From positions 1 to 64,000 of the forward strand of contig JAIYCG010000048.1 in NCBI GenBank assembly GCA_027488115.1: a DNA stretch of 64,000 bases, written 5' to 3'. Position 1 is the stretch's first letter. Every line of letters begins with the position of its first letter. The notes beneath the pieces are model-generated. The model had not been told where the DNA came from. It did not search any database and was given only the letters and a program-made list of their open reading frames with translations. Of the stretch, positions 8,093 through 15,883 are shown piece by piece. The position numbers were made by a program, and so were the translations under genes. Origin of the DNA: Comamonadaceae bacterium (GTDB lineage Bacteria; Pseudomonadota; Gammaproteobacteria; Burkholderiales; Burkholderiaceae_C).

Positions 8093-9474
8093 TAAATGAT
8101 TTTGGAAAATCGAGTTCGGCTGCGATCGCTTTGGAGATATTTGTCAAACACCATGGCCACGCCTCTCACAAAAAACCAGCCTAGGGGCGTGACTTGTAAA
8201 CTGCTGGCAGACAAGTCCACCAAGCCTTGTGTTTGAAAATTTTCTAACTGACTCAATTCAGGCGCAAAATATTTTTTCGAATCGATCAGCCAAGACTCGC
8301 TGAAAGATTCAAAATGAACATTGCCTTGGCACATGATGGTCATGATCCATGCACGGCGAATCATGTCATCGCGCGACAAAGTCAAACCTTTGATGACGGG
8401 CAGCGACCCCTGTTCCAGCATGTCCACGTAAAGATCCATGGTTTTGGCATTTTGACTGTACGTGGCCCCCATGCGCCCAATGGCCGACACGCCAAGGCCA
8501 ATCAAATCACAATCTGCTTGTGTGCTGTAACCTTGAAAATTTCGGTGCAAGCGCCCTTGTCGCTTGGCCACAGCCAAGGCATCGTCTGGCAATGCAAAGT
8601 GGTCCATGCCCACATACACATAACCGACATTCATCAAAGTCTCCATCGACTTAGAAAGCATGGCAATTTTGTGAGCAGCTGCTGGCAATTCTGCTGCCAG
8701 AATTCGGCGCTGGGGTTTGAATCTCTCGGGCAAATGCGCATAGGCATACAGGGCTATGCGATCGGGTCGCAAGTCGGTGACTTGTTGCATCGTGCGCTCA
8801 AATGAAGTGGGAGTTTGTTGAGGTAGTCCATAAATTAAATCGACATTGATTGAATCAAAACCGAGCTGGCGTGCAGATCTCACCAAGTCAAACACTTGCT
8901 TAGCGGGTTGAATTCGGTTCACCGCTTTTTGCACAGCCAAGTCAAAGTCTTGAACGCCAAAACTCAGGCGATTGAACCCTAGCATGTGCAAAAATGCCAA
9001 GCGTTCTGGGTTGACCGTTCGTGGATCGACTTCGACAGAATATTCGCCACCTGCCGTCAAGTCAAAGCTTCCCTTGATCATGGCCATGAGTTCACCCAAT
9101 TCAGCATCGCTTAAGAAAGTGGGCGTACCGCCACCCAAATGCAACTGGCTCACAGATTGCCCCACTCCCATGGCGTCTGTGTAAAGTCCTGTTTCACGCT
9201 TCAGACATTGCAAGTAAGGCGCTGCCCGCTCGTGGTGCTTGGTGATGATTTTGTGACAAGCGCAGTAATAACAAAGTGATTCGCAAAAAGGAATGTGCAC
9301 ATAAAGTGACAACGGCTTGTTTGTTGACCCAATACCTTGCGTGCGAAATTCAAGCGCATGCTTCAAATCGACCTGCGAAAAGGCCTCAACAAATCGATCT
9401 GCCGTTGGATAGGATGTGTAACGAGGACCAGGGACATCAAATTGAGTAAGCAATTCGGTGGTTAAGAAGGACAT
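8092..9474 (-). CDS. hemN: Oxygen-independent coproporphyrinogen III oxidase
   Basis: This 460-residue radical-SAM enzyme converts coproporphyrinogen III to protoporphyrinogen IX without oxygen, supplying haem when air is scarce. The iron–sulfur cluster motif reads CESLCYYCACHK near residues 63–74, the extended HemN form with CxxxCxxC plus a further cysteine, preceded by YVHIPF. GGGTPTFL near 112–119 is the SAM-binding glycine stretch. The length fits true HemN rather than the shorter HemW. It diverges from fnr, and an FNR box centred 77 bases upstream of the start suits a class II activated promoter. It leads a two-gene unit with the DsbD_2-like gene. Confidence 0.95.
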   Translation of the reverse strand: MSFLTTELLTQFDVPGPRYTSYPTADRFVEAFSQVDLKHALEFRTQGIGSTNKPLSLYVHIPFCESLCYYCACHKIITKHHERAAPYLQCLKRETGLYTDAMGVGQSVSQLHLGGGTPTFLSDAELGELMAMIKGSFDLTAGGEYSVEVDPRTVNPERLAFLHMLGFNRLSFGVQDFDLAVQKAVNRIQPAKQVFDLVRSARQLGFDSINVDLIYGLPQQTPTSFERTMQQVTDLRPDRIALYAYAHLPERFKPQRRILAAELPAAAHKIAMLSKSMETLMNVGYVYVGMDHFALPDDALAVAKRQGRLHRNFQGYSTQADCDLIGLGVSAIGRMGATYSQNAKTMDLYVDMLEQGSLPVIKGLTLSRDDMIRRAWIMTIMCQGNVHFESFSESWLIDSKKYFAPELSQLENFQTQGLVDLSASSLQVTPLGWFFVRGVAMVFDKYLQSDRSRTRFSKII

Positions 9475-9544
9475 ACAGATTTTTTTCCAAGATTGACATT
9501 TTTCTAGGATGGGTTTAATGTGCCTTTTACTTCATGGCCTAAAC

Positions 9545-9558
9545 TTGACATAAATCAA
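9545..9558. promoter_or_regulatory. FNR/Anr box upstream of hemN
   Basis: TTGACATAAATCAA matches the FNR consensus TTGAT-N4-ATCAA with one difference. Its centre is 77 bp from the hemN start. A -10-like CATTAA lies about 31 bases beyond the centre on the minus strand, the spacing expected for a class II FNR promoter. Confidence 0.75.
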
Positions 9559-9600
9559 GTTTTGAACAAATTGACGCGCAAAAATGAGTTTTGTGAAAGT

Positions 9601-9614
9601 TTGAGATGAATCAA
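9601..9614. promoter_or_regulatory. FNR/Anr box upstream of fnr
   Basis: TTGAGATGAATCAA matches TTGAT-N4-ATCAA with one difference. It is centred 76 bp before the chosen fnr start, mirroring the distance of the other box from hemN. Autoregulation of fnr is likely; whether the box activates or represses depends on the unmapped start point. Confidence 0.7.
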
Positions 9615-9683
9615 AAGCAGTAACTAGGTTTAAGCTCAAGCCTTGACTTGCCGCAATGTCAAACTTTTCAAATCGAGAACGCC

Positions 9684-10406
9684 ATGAAACCTGAAGCCAT
9701 CAAAGTCGCATGCTCCAACTGCAACTTGCGCGAACTCTGCATGCCCATGGGCTTGTCTGAACACGATTTAGAACGCTTAGACGATTTGGTCGCCACACGG
9801 CGCAAAGTCAAAAGAGGCACAACTCTTTTTAGCAATGGCGACAAATTTACGTCGCTGTATGCCATTCGCACAGGCTTCTTCAAAACCTGCTTGGCATCCG
9901 AAGATGGACGCGATCAGGTCACAGGCTTCCAAATGGCAGGCGAAATCATTGGCCTCGACGGCATTGTGAGCGATCAACACAGCTGCGATGCCGTGGCCTT
10001 AGAAGACGCAGAAGTCTGCGTCATGCCCTTCGACCGCATTGAAGAAATTTCACGCGAGGTGACGGCCCTGCAACACCATGTGCACAAAATCATGTCGCGT
10101 GAAATTGTGCGTGAGCACGGGGTGATGTTGCTGTTGGGCAGCATGCGCGCTGAGGAACGTTTGGCGGCTTTTTTGTTGAATTTGGTTCAGCGCTTGCACT
10201 CCCGTGGGTTTTCACAAACCGAATTGGTTTTAAGAATGACGCGCGAAGAAATAGGCAGTTACCTAGGCCTCAAGCTTGAAACTGTTAGCCGCACATTTTC
10301 TAAGTTTGTAGACGATGGCATCGTAGAAGTTAAACAGCGGCACGTGCGCATCTTGGACACAGAAGCACTTCAGGGCATTGTCAACTCACATCCGCAATGC
10401 CATTAA
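9684..10406 (+). CDS. fnr: FNR/Anr-type oxygen-sensing transcription regulator
   Basis: This 240-residue CRP/FNR-family regulator should carry an oxygen-labile [4Fe-4S] cluster and, without oxygen, bind FNR boxes. The N-terminal cysteines sit at CSNCNLRELC (residues 10, 13, 19), and a further cysteine lies near 104 (QHSCDAV), the four-ligand layout of FNR. The C-terminal helix-turn-helix contains MTREEIGSYLGLKLETVSRT near 192–211, with the E-xx-S-R recognition residues. I use the ATG at 9684; a TTG 36 bp upstream is open in frame but adds non-family residues. It sits between hemN and the cbb3 genes, which carry matching boxes. Confidence 0.94.
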   Translation: MKPEAIKVACSNCNLRELCMPMGLSEHDLERLDDLVATRRKVKRGTTLFSNGDKFTSLYAIRTGFFKTCLASEDGRDQVTGFQMAGEIIGLDGIVSDQHSCDAVALEDAEVCVMPFDRIEEISREVTALQHHVHKIMSREIVREHGVMLLLGSMRAEERLAAFLLNLVQRLHSRGFSQTELVLRMTREEIGSYLGLKLETVSRTFSKFVDDGIVEVKQRHVRILDTEALQGIVNSHPQCH

Positions 10407-10415
10407 AGTCAATGC

Positions 10416-10652
10416 TCAATGATTGACTTCAAAGGGCGACAATGAAAGCAGGATGGTCAGGCTGCTAGACAGCATGGCCAACGCCCAAAATACAAAAAAG
10501 GACACGGCATAAATTCCTTGCCGGGAAAGCGGCATGTATTGTCCAAACCAGTGCATGCTTTCGGGGTCAAACATGCCAAACACTACCGCCTCTAAAAGTC
10601 CCGCTACTAAAAATGCGGGCCATACGATCCACATGAGCCTTTGAGCAAGCAT
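10416..10652 (-). CDS. Small two-helix membrane protein at the cbb3 locus
   Basis: This 78-residue protein has two hydrophobic segments, near residues 7–25 and 47–70, joined by a loop containing FDPESMHWFGQYMPLSRQG. A good AAGGAG site lies six bases before the ATG. It is the last gene of the leftward cco series, after the fixH-like gene, and converges with fnr. An 8-bp inverted repeat at 10406–10429 spans both gene ends. I do not recognise a named family. Position suggests a part in cbb3 oxidase assembly or stability, but nothing in the sequence proves it. Confidence 0.7.
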   Translation of the reverse strand: MLAQRLMWIVWPAFLVAGLLEAVVFGMFDPESMHWFGQYMPLSRQGIYAVSFFVFWALAMLSSSLTILLSLSPFEVNH

Positions 10653-10688
10653 GTTTGTCTCCTTGTCGATGTTTGTCAGTGAACGCGA

Positions 10689-10991
10689 TCAGTACTTATT
10701 TTTTGGCTCAGGCACAACACCGGTGCTGGCATGATTGCGGGCTTGCATGGCAGGGGCCATGGCAGCTTCTAACTTCGCCTTTTTTTCCAATGCATTGCGC
10801 GGATAGAGTGTCTCTGTGGGTAGCACGGGATCCGGAATGGTGATGGCCAAGTAAAGGGTGGCAAAGGCAGCCACCACCACGATCGCGGGGCCCGCAATGA
10901 CCATCCAAACCATGCCAAATGACCACCAAGGTTTGGACTCTGAAGTGCTTGGGTTTGAAGTGTTTAAGTTTGTGAGCCTACTTGAGTTCAT
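10689..10991 (-). CDS. FixH/CcoH-like cbb3 oxidase assembly protein
   Basis: This 100-residue protein has one membrane helix (about residues 25–46, in WWSFGMVWMVIAGPAIVV) and a short periplasmic tail. The pattern, and its place directly after ccoG, fit FixH/CcoH, which helps stabilise the cbb3 oxidase. FixH proteins are often nearer 150–170 residues, so this is a short version lacking much of the periplasmic domain. I take the ATG at 10991, preceded by GGAAAG; an upstream ATG at 11042 would overlap ccoG. The assignment rests partly on gene order. Confidence 0.65.
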   Translation of the reverse strand: MNSSRLTNLNTSNPSTSESKPWWSFGMVWMVIAGPAIVVVAAFATLYLAITIPDPVLPTETLYPRNALEKKAKLEAAMAPAMQARNHASTGVVPEPKNKY

Positions 10992-11007
10992 GAGTTTCTT
11001 TCCATGA

Positions 11008-12432
11008 TTAGCGGGGTACAAGAAATACCGATTTTTCTTCAATTTTTTCTTGGCTCATTTCATCATCGCCAAATGCTTGGATGCTAAAAAGCACGGGGTA
11101 AGTTCCCGCTGCAGCCGATTCGTATGGAACTTGCAACCGAACAGACACCCAACGTGATTGGGTTGACTCAACCACAAAGTTTTCTGACTCAGTGAACACT
11201 TTCAAGCCCTGCATTCCTTTAGCGGTGATTCTGAAATGGTGTCGCTTTTCTGCAGAATTCATAATTTGCAGTCGGTACACATTTTCAATGTTGCCACCAC
11301 TCACAATGCGAGCCAACGCGGCGCGATCGCGAACCACATCAACTTTGAAAGAATTGCGTTCGTGCAAACTTTCAAATAAAAGTGCAAGAACCAAGACCAA
11401 AATGCCTGAGTAAACAAGGACACGTGGCCGGAATACATGGCGCATTGTTTGGCTCGGGGTCCAATGATTTTCCATCGCGTGTTGCGTAGAGAATTTAACC
11501 AACCCGCGCGGGTAGCCTACTTTGTCCATGACAGTGTTGCACACGTCGGCACAGGCACCGCAGCCAATGCATTCGTATTGCAAGCCATTTCGAATATCAA
11601 TGCCTGTGGGGCATACCTGCACACACAAACTACAGTCGACGCAGGCACCTAAATTCAGGCTAGAGATATCTGCCTTTTTGGATCTTGAGCCCCGAGGCTC
11701 ACCTCGCTCTGAATCGTAAGTGACGATCAGCGTGTCTTTGTCAAACATGGCACTTTGAAAGCGCGCATAGGGGCACATGTATTTGCACACCTGCTCGCGC
11801 ATGAAACCCGCATTGCCATAGGTTGCAAAGCCATAAAAGAAAACCCAGAAAACTTCCCAAAACGACATCGTGTCCAAAAAGAACGCCATACCGAGGTTGC
11901 GAATGGGCGTGAAATAACCCACAAAGGTAAAGCCCGTCCACATCGAAAAACCAATCCAGAGAAAATGTTTGTACCATTTCTTGACAAGTTTCTCGAGCGA
12001 GAAATCTTGCGAATCAAGGCGCATGCGTGCGGTTCTGTCACCTTCCACTTTGCGCTCAATCCACATGAAAATTTCGCTGTAAACGGTTTGAGGGCAGGCA
12101 AAGCCACACCACAACCGACCCGCAATGGCCGTAAACAAAAACAATGAAAAAGCAGCAATGACCAAAAAGCCGGTGAGGTAGATAAAGTCTTGAGGGTAAA
12201 GAACAATGCCCAACACATAAAAGCGACGAGCTTCTAAATCGAACAGGACGGCCTGACGATGTCCCCACTCCAACCAAGGCAGGCCGTAAAAGATGATTTG
12301 CGTCAGAAAAATAAACACCCAGCGCCACTTGGCAAAAATGCCTTGAACGCTGCGCGGATAAATTTTTTGATGCGCTTGGTAAAGCTCACCCCAGGCCCCC
12401 TGCCCTGAATCATCTGAAGGCGTTACCATCAT
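11008..12432 (-). CDS. ccoG: Cytochrome c oxidase accessory protein CcoG (FixG/RdxA)
   Basis: CcoG is a membrane-bound polyferredoxin that helps supply copper for cbb3 oxidase assembly. About five membrane helices are visible. GRLWCGFACPQTVYSEIFMW near residues 90–109 is the conserved cysteine motif in the membrane region. CVDCSLCVQVCPTGIDIRNG and CIGCGACADVC near 265–300 are two four-cysteine ferredoxin motifs, and an Ig-like C-terminal domain follows. The start is one of two adjacent ATGs at 12432/12429, with AGGTGG upstream; an in-frame upstream ATG would overlap ccoP. It follows ccoP by about a dozen bases. Confidence 0.94.
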   Translation of the reverse strand: MMVTPSDDSGQGAWGELYQAHQKIYPRSVQGIFAKWRWVFIFLTQIIFYGLPWLEWGHRQAVLFDLEARRFYVLGIVLYPQDFIYLTGFLVIAAFSLFLFTAIAGRLWCGFACPQTVYSEIFMWIERKVEGDRTARMRLDSQDFSLEKLVKKWYKHFLWIGFSMWTGFTFVGYFTPIRNLGMAFFLDTMSFWEVFWVFFYGFATYGNAGFMREQVCKYMCPYARFQSAMFDKDTLIVTYDSERGEPRGSRSKKADISSLNLGACVDCSLCVQVCPTGIDIRNGLQYECIGCGACADVCNTVMDKVGYPRGLVKFSTQHAMENHWTPSQTMRHVFRPRVLVYSGILVLVLALLFESLHERNSFKVDVVRDRAALARIVSGGNIENVYRLQIMNSAEKRHHFRITAKGMQGLKVFTESENFVVESTQSRWVSVRLQVPYESAAAGTYPVLFSIQAFGDDEMSQEKIEEKSVFLVPR

Positions 12433-12443
12433 CAGCCACCTAT

Positions 12444-13364
12444 TTATTGGGTGATCACTTGGTTGGCATTGTTGGACAAGCCCCAAACATAGGAGGCCAA
12501 CACATGCAACTGGGCATTGGTCAGCTTGCCAGCTTGCGCAGGCATTTGATTCACTTTGCCATTGTTGATCATGGCCACAATGGCGTTTTCACCCCAGCCA
12601 TGCAACCAGATGTCATCGGTTAAGTTAGGCGCGCCCAAAGCCTGATTGCCTTTGCCATCGGTACCATGGCAAGCTGCACAGGTTGAGAACTTAGGCTTGC
12701 CCAATGCCGCTTTTAAAGAGTCGTGAGGACTGTTAGACAAACTCAACACATACTGCGCCACATTGCGAACATCCTCGGGAGTGCCTACTGCAGCCGCCAT
12801 GGGGGGCATGTTGCCAATGCGCCCTTTGAGCAAGCTTTCTTGAATGTTTTCATGCGATCCGCCATGCAGCCAGTCTTTGTCAGTCAAATTGGGAAAGCCT
12901 TTGCTGCCGCGAGCATCTGAGCCATGGCACTGGGCGCAGTTGTTCATGAACAAGCGATCACCGATGGCCATGGCCTGTGGGTCTTTGGCCACTTCTTCGG
13001 GTGGCATGCCTGCAAATTTGGCATACATCGGTTCAAGCTCTTTGTTGGCTTTGGCCACCTCTGCTTCATATTGGCCATTTGACGTCCAAGCCAATTGACC
13101 AGGGTGCGATCCTAAGCCTGGATACAAGGCCAAATAGCCAAATGAAAAGAAGATGGTGATTAAAAACAATCCAACCCACCAGCGTGGCAAGGGGTTGTTC
13201 ATCTCTTGCAAGTCACCGTCCCAAACGTGGCCGGTGGTGGTGTCGCTGTCGGTCATGGCCTTGGCTTTGCCGCTGAAGTACAAAAGCAGCAAGCAGGCCA
13301 CAATGCCGACCAATGAAATACCGGCCACATACACAGACCAGAAATTGTTGGTGAAGTCACTCAT
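12444..13364 (-). CDS. ccoP: cbb3-type cytochrome c oxidase subunit III, dihaem cytochrome c
   Basis: CcoP passes electrons from cytochrome c to the oxidase core in the inner membrane. The 306-residue protein has an N-terminal helix near residues 10–30, a second near 65–82, and two periplasmic cytochrome c domains with haem sites CAQCH near 141–145 and CAACH near 229–233. Both domains contain a PNLTDxxWLHG stretch, typical of CcoP. It lies between ccoQ and ccoG in the standard order. Confidence 0.96.
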   Translation of the reverse strand: MSDFTNNFWSVYVAGISLVGIVACLLLLYFSGKAKAMTDSDTTTGHVWDGDLQEMNNPLPRWWVGLFLITIFFSFGYLALYPGLGSHPGQLAWTSNGQYEAEVAKANKELEPMYAKFAGMPPEEVAKDPQAMAIGDRLFMNNCAQCHGSDARGSKGFPNLTDKDWLHGGSHENIQESLLKGRIGNMPPMAAAVGTPEDVRNVAQYVLSLSNSPHDSLKAALGKPKFSTCAACHGTDGKGNQALGAPNLTDDIWLHGWGENAIVAMINNGKVNQMPAQAGKLTNAQLHVLASYVWGLSNNANQVITQ

Positions 13365-13399
13365 TTCAGATTCTCTTTCTATTCGTTGATCTGGGGTCT

Positions 13400-13540
13400 T
13401 CAGTCGTCTTGGCCGAAAGGCAACTTGGCTGCCTCTTCAAACTCAGCGGTACGGCGCTTAGACAAGGTCCAAACCACAATGCCAATGAACAGAATGAAGG
13501 TGACCACGGTCACGGCCGATCGAAGGGTATTGACGTCCAT
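13400..13540 (-). CDS. ccoQ: cbb3-type oxidase subunit CcoQ
   Basis: This 46-residue protein starts MDVNTLRSAVTVVTFILFIG, has one membrane helix (about residues 8–27), then a short polar tail ending in FGQDD. CcoQ is a small single-helix subunit that stabilises the interaction of CcoP with the core CcoNO complex. Its size, helix position, acidic tail and location between ccoO (14 bases away) and ccoP make the call firm despite its length. Confidence 0.9.
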   Translation of the reverse strand: MDVNTLRSAVTVVTFILFIGIVVWTLSKRRTAEFEEAAKLPFGQDD

Positions 13541-13554
13541 GGTTGGTGCGACCT

Positions 13555-14184
13555 TTACTTGCGGTGAATGCCCATGACTTGCAAGTAAGCAATCACGGCA
13601 TCTAACTCTGTTTTGCCTTGAACTTCTTCAGTGGCCTTGGCAATTTCTTCGTCGCTGTAAGGCGCACCCAATGTCCGCAAACCACGCATGTGCGTTGGCA
13701 AACTGACGCCATCGACGGGGGTTTTTTCCAACCAAGAATAAGCAGGCATATTGGATTCAGGCACCACATCGCGCGGGTTGGTGAGATGAATTCGGTGCCA
13801 TTCATCAGAGTATTTGCCGCCCACCCTTGCGAGATCAGGGCCAGTGCGCTTGCTGCCCCATTGGAAGGGGTGGTCGTACACAAACTCGCCAGCGACCGAG
13901 TAAGGCCCATAACGCATGGTTTCGGCACGGAAGGGGCGAATCATTTGGGAGTGACAGTTGTAGCAACCTTCACGCACATAAATATCGCGGCCCGCCACTT
14001 GCAGAGCGGTGTAAGGCATTAAGCCTGGTATGGCTTGCGTGGTTGATTTCTGAAAAAACAGGGGCACGATTTCAACCATACCGCCCGCCAACAACACCAA
14101 CAAGATCAACACAATCATGAGGAAATTGTTGGTTTCAATTTTCTCGTGGGACAAACCGCCACCGGAATTTGAAGGATCAGACAT
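13555..14184 (-). CDS. ccoO: cbb3-type cytochrome c oxidase subunit II, monohaem cytochrome c
   Basis: CcoO is the membrane-anchored monohaem cytochrome c subunit of cbb3 oxidase. The 209-residue protein has an N-terminal anchor helix near residues 18–41 and the haem site [17 protein letters not shown] near 70–86. [22 protein letters not shown] follows near 89–110 and matches the conserved CcoO segment around the haem. The axial methionine candidate is in [10 protein letters not shown] near 143–152. It follows ccoN after about 20 bases. Confidence 0.96.
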   Translation of the reverse strand: MSDPSNSGGGLSHEKIETNNFLMIVLILLVLLAGGMVEIVPLFFQKSTTQAIPGLMPYTALQVAGRDIYVREGCYNCHSQMIRPFRAETMRYGPYSVAGEFVYDHPFQWGSKRTGPDLARVGGKYSDEWHRIHLTNPRDVVPESNMPAYSWLEKTPVDGVSLPTHMRGLRTLGAPYSDEEIAKATEEVQGKTELDAVIAYLQVMGIHRK

Positions 14185-14205
14185 CTTATTTTTCTCCTGA
14201 TGCGC

Positions 14206-15666
14206 TTAAGCGGATGCCCCAGCTGGGACTGTCATGTGGATGTGAGCGGCGGGAATGGGCACATCCACCGCATTGCCGTTGGTGGCAGTTTTCAGGGTGT
14301 TCCACAGCATGATCAGCATGCCGCTCAAATACAGCAGGCCCCCTAAAAATCGCAACACATAGAAGGGGTACGTGGCTTTGACGGACTCAACAAAGGTGTA
14401 GGTCAAGGTGCCATCTGGATTGACAGAACGCCACATCAAACCCTGCATCACGCCGGCAATCCACATGGCTGCGATGTAAATCACAATGCCAACGGTGGCA
14501 ATCCAAAAGTGCACTTCAATGGCCTTCACGCTGTACATTTTTTTCTGACCAAACAAGCGCGGAATCAGGTAGTACATGGTGCCCATGGTGACCAAGCCCA
14601 CCCAACCCAAAGCGCCAGAGTGCACGTGACCCACAGTCCAGTCGGTGTAGTGCGACAAAGCATTGACCGTTTTGATGGACATCATGGGGCCTTCGAAGGT
14701 GGACATGCCGTAGAAGGACAAGGACACAATGAGGAAGCGAAGCACGGGGTCGTCGCGCAGTTTGTGCCATGCACCAGACAAAGTCATGACGCCATTGATC
14801 ATGCCGCCCCAACTGGGCGCCAACAAAATGAGGGAGAACACCATGCCAAGCGACTGCGTCCAATCGGGCAACGCGGTGTAGTGCAGGTGGTGAGGGCCCG
14901 CCCACATGTAGGTGAAGATGAGTGCCCAAAAGTGCACGATCGACAAGCGGTAGCTGTAGACGGGTCTTTCGGCTTGCTTTGGAATGAAGTAGTACATCAT
15001 GCCCAAGAAGCCTGCGGTTAAAAAGAAACCTACCGCATTGTGGCCATACCACCATTGCACCATGGCATCTTGCACACCGGCATAGGCAGAATAGGATTTC
15101 ATGAGACCGACAGGCATGGCTGCGCTGTTCACTAAATGCAGAAGCGCCACTGCAATGATGAAGGCGCCGAAGAACCAGTTGGCCACGTAAATGTGGCGAA
15201 CCTTGCGCGTACCCACCGTACCAAAAAACACCACCGCATAGGACACCCAAACCAAGGTGATCAGAATGTCAATGGGCCACTCGAGTTCAGCATATTCTTT
15301 GCCGCTGGTGTAGCCCATGGGCAGTGAAATCGCAGCAGCCAAAATGACCAATTGCCAACCCCAAAAAGTGAAACTGGCCAGCTTGTCGTTGAACAATCTA
15401 ACGTGACAAGTTCGTTGCACCACGTAGTAAGAGGAAGCAAAGAGCCCGCAACCGCCAAATGCAAAAATGACAGCATTGGTGTGCAAGGGCCGCAACCTGC
15501 CATAGCTGAGCCATGGAATTCCTAAATTCAATTCAGGCCAAGTTAATTGGGCTGCAATGATCACGCCAACCAGCATGCCCACCACACCCCACACCACCGT
15601 CATGATGGCAAACTGTCTGACAACCGTATCGTTGTAGACCGTTGCCTGCGCATTGGCAAATTTCAT
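14206..15666 (-). CDS. ccoN: cbb3-type cytochrome c oxidase subunit I, catalytic
   Basis: CcoN is the haem–copper core that reduces oxygen at high affinity in microaerobic conditions. The 486-residue protein has about 12 membrane helices. The histidines of the low-spin haem and binuclear centre appear in [37 protein letters not shown] and [15 protein letters not shown] chose the ATG at 15666 because a GAGGTG site precedes it and 486 residues matches the family; a longer in-frame start at 15735 would run into the FNR box. An FNR box lies about 60 bp upstream. Confidence 0.96.
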   Translation of the reverse strand: MKFANAQATVYNDTVVRQFAIMTVVWGVVGMLVGVIIAAQLTWPELNLGIPWLSYGRLRPLHTNAVIFAFGGCGLFASSYYVVQRTCHVRLFNDKLASFTFWGWQLVILAAAISLPMGYTSGKEYAELEWPIDILITLVWVSYAVVFFGTVGTRKVRHIYVANWFFGAFIIAVALLHLVNSAAMPVGLMKSYSAYAGVQDAMVQWWYGHNAVGFFLTAGFLGMMYYFIPKQAERPVYSYRLSIVHFWALIFTYMWAGPHHLHYTALPDWTQSLGMVFSLILLAPSWGGMINGVMTLSGAWHKLRDDPVLRFLIVSLSFYGMSTFEGPMMSIKTVNALSHYTDWTVGHVHSGALGWVGLVTMGTMYYLIPRLFGQKKMYSVKAIEVHFWIATVGIVIYIAAMWIAGVMQGLMWRSVNPDGTLTYTFVESVKATYPFYVLRFLGGLLYLSGMLIMLWNTLKTATNGNAVDVPIPAAHIHMTVPAGASA

Positions 15667-15721
15667 TTTCACCTCGTCAAAAATTACGAGGCCAGTTTCG
15701 CAGTCAAGGTCACAATCGACT

Positions 15722-15735
15722 TTGACTTGCGTCAA
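15722..15735. promoter_or_regulatory. FNR/Anr box for ccoN, overlapping the end of ccoS
   Basis: TTGACTTGCGTCAA is a perfectly symmetric FNR-type site (TTGAC-N4-GTCAA), centred 62 bp before the ccoN start. A class II promoter would begin transcription near 15687. The box covers the ccoS stop codon at 15732–15734, so the ccoNOQP promoter is built into the end of the upstream gene. Confidence 0.75.
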
Positions 15736-15869
15736 TCATTTCGAAGAATTCGCTCGCCCTCTGCTTCGATGTCTTCAAATTGACCTTGGTTGACAGCCCA
15801 CCACAGGCCTGCCAATATAAAAAACACCAAGGCAACCGACAAAGGAATCAACAAATAAAGAATGTCCAT
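15732..15869 (-). CDS. ccoS: cbb3-type oxidase assembly protein CcoS
   Basis: This 45-residue protein reads [20 protein letters not shown], a single helix, followed by [20 protein letters not shown]. The helix with F-W-A-x-xx-GQF-DD/E-xE-GxR is the CcoS signature. CcoS is needed to place cofactors in the cbb3 oxidase. It lies 14 bases after ccoI on the same strand, and its last codons overlap the FNR box of ccoN. Confidence 0.92.
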   Translation of the reverse strand: MDILYLLIPLSVALVFFILAGLWWAVNQGQFEDIEAEGERILRND

Positions 15870-15883
15870 GACGTGTTGCCTGT

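Noticed and set aside
10406..10429. AAGTCAAT…ATTGACTT hairpin between fnr and the small membrane gene as a terminator
   Set aside because: The 8-bp stem is AT-rich, lacks a T-tract on either side and lies partly within both genes; noted only as a repeat.
14516..15250. Long open frames inside ccoN and other genes as extra coding sequences
   Set aside because: They run on top of well-identified proteins in other frames, have no family motifs, and show the unusual composition of shadow translations.
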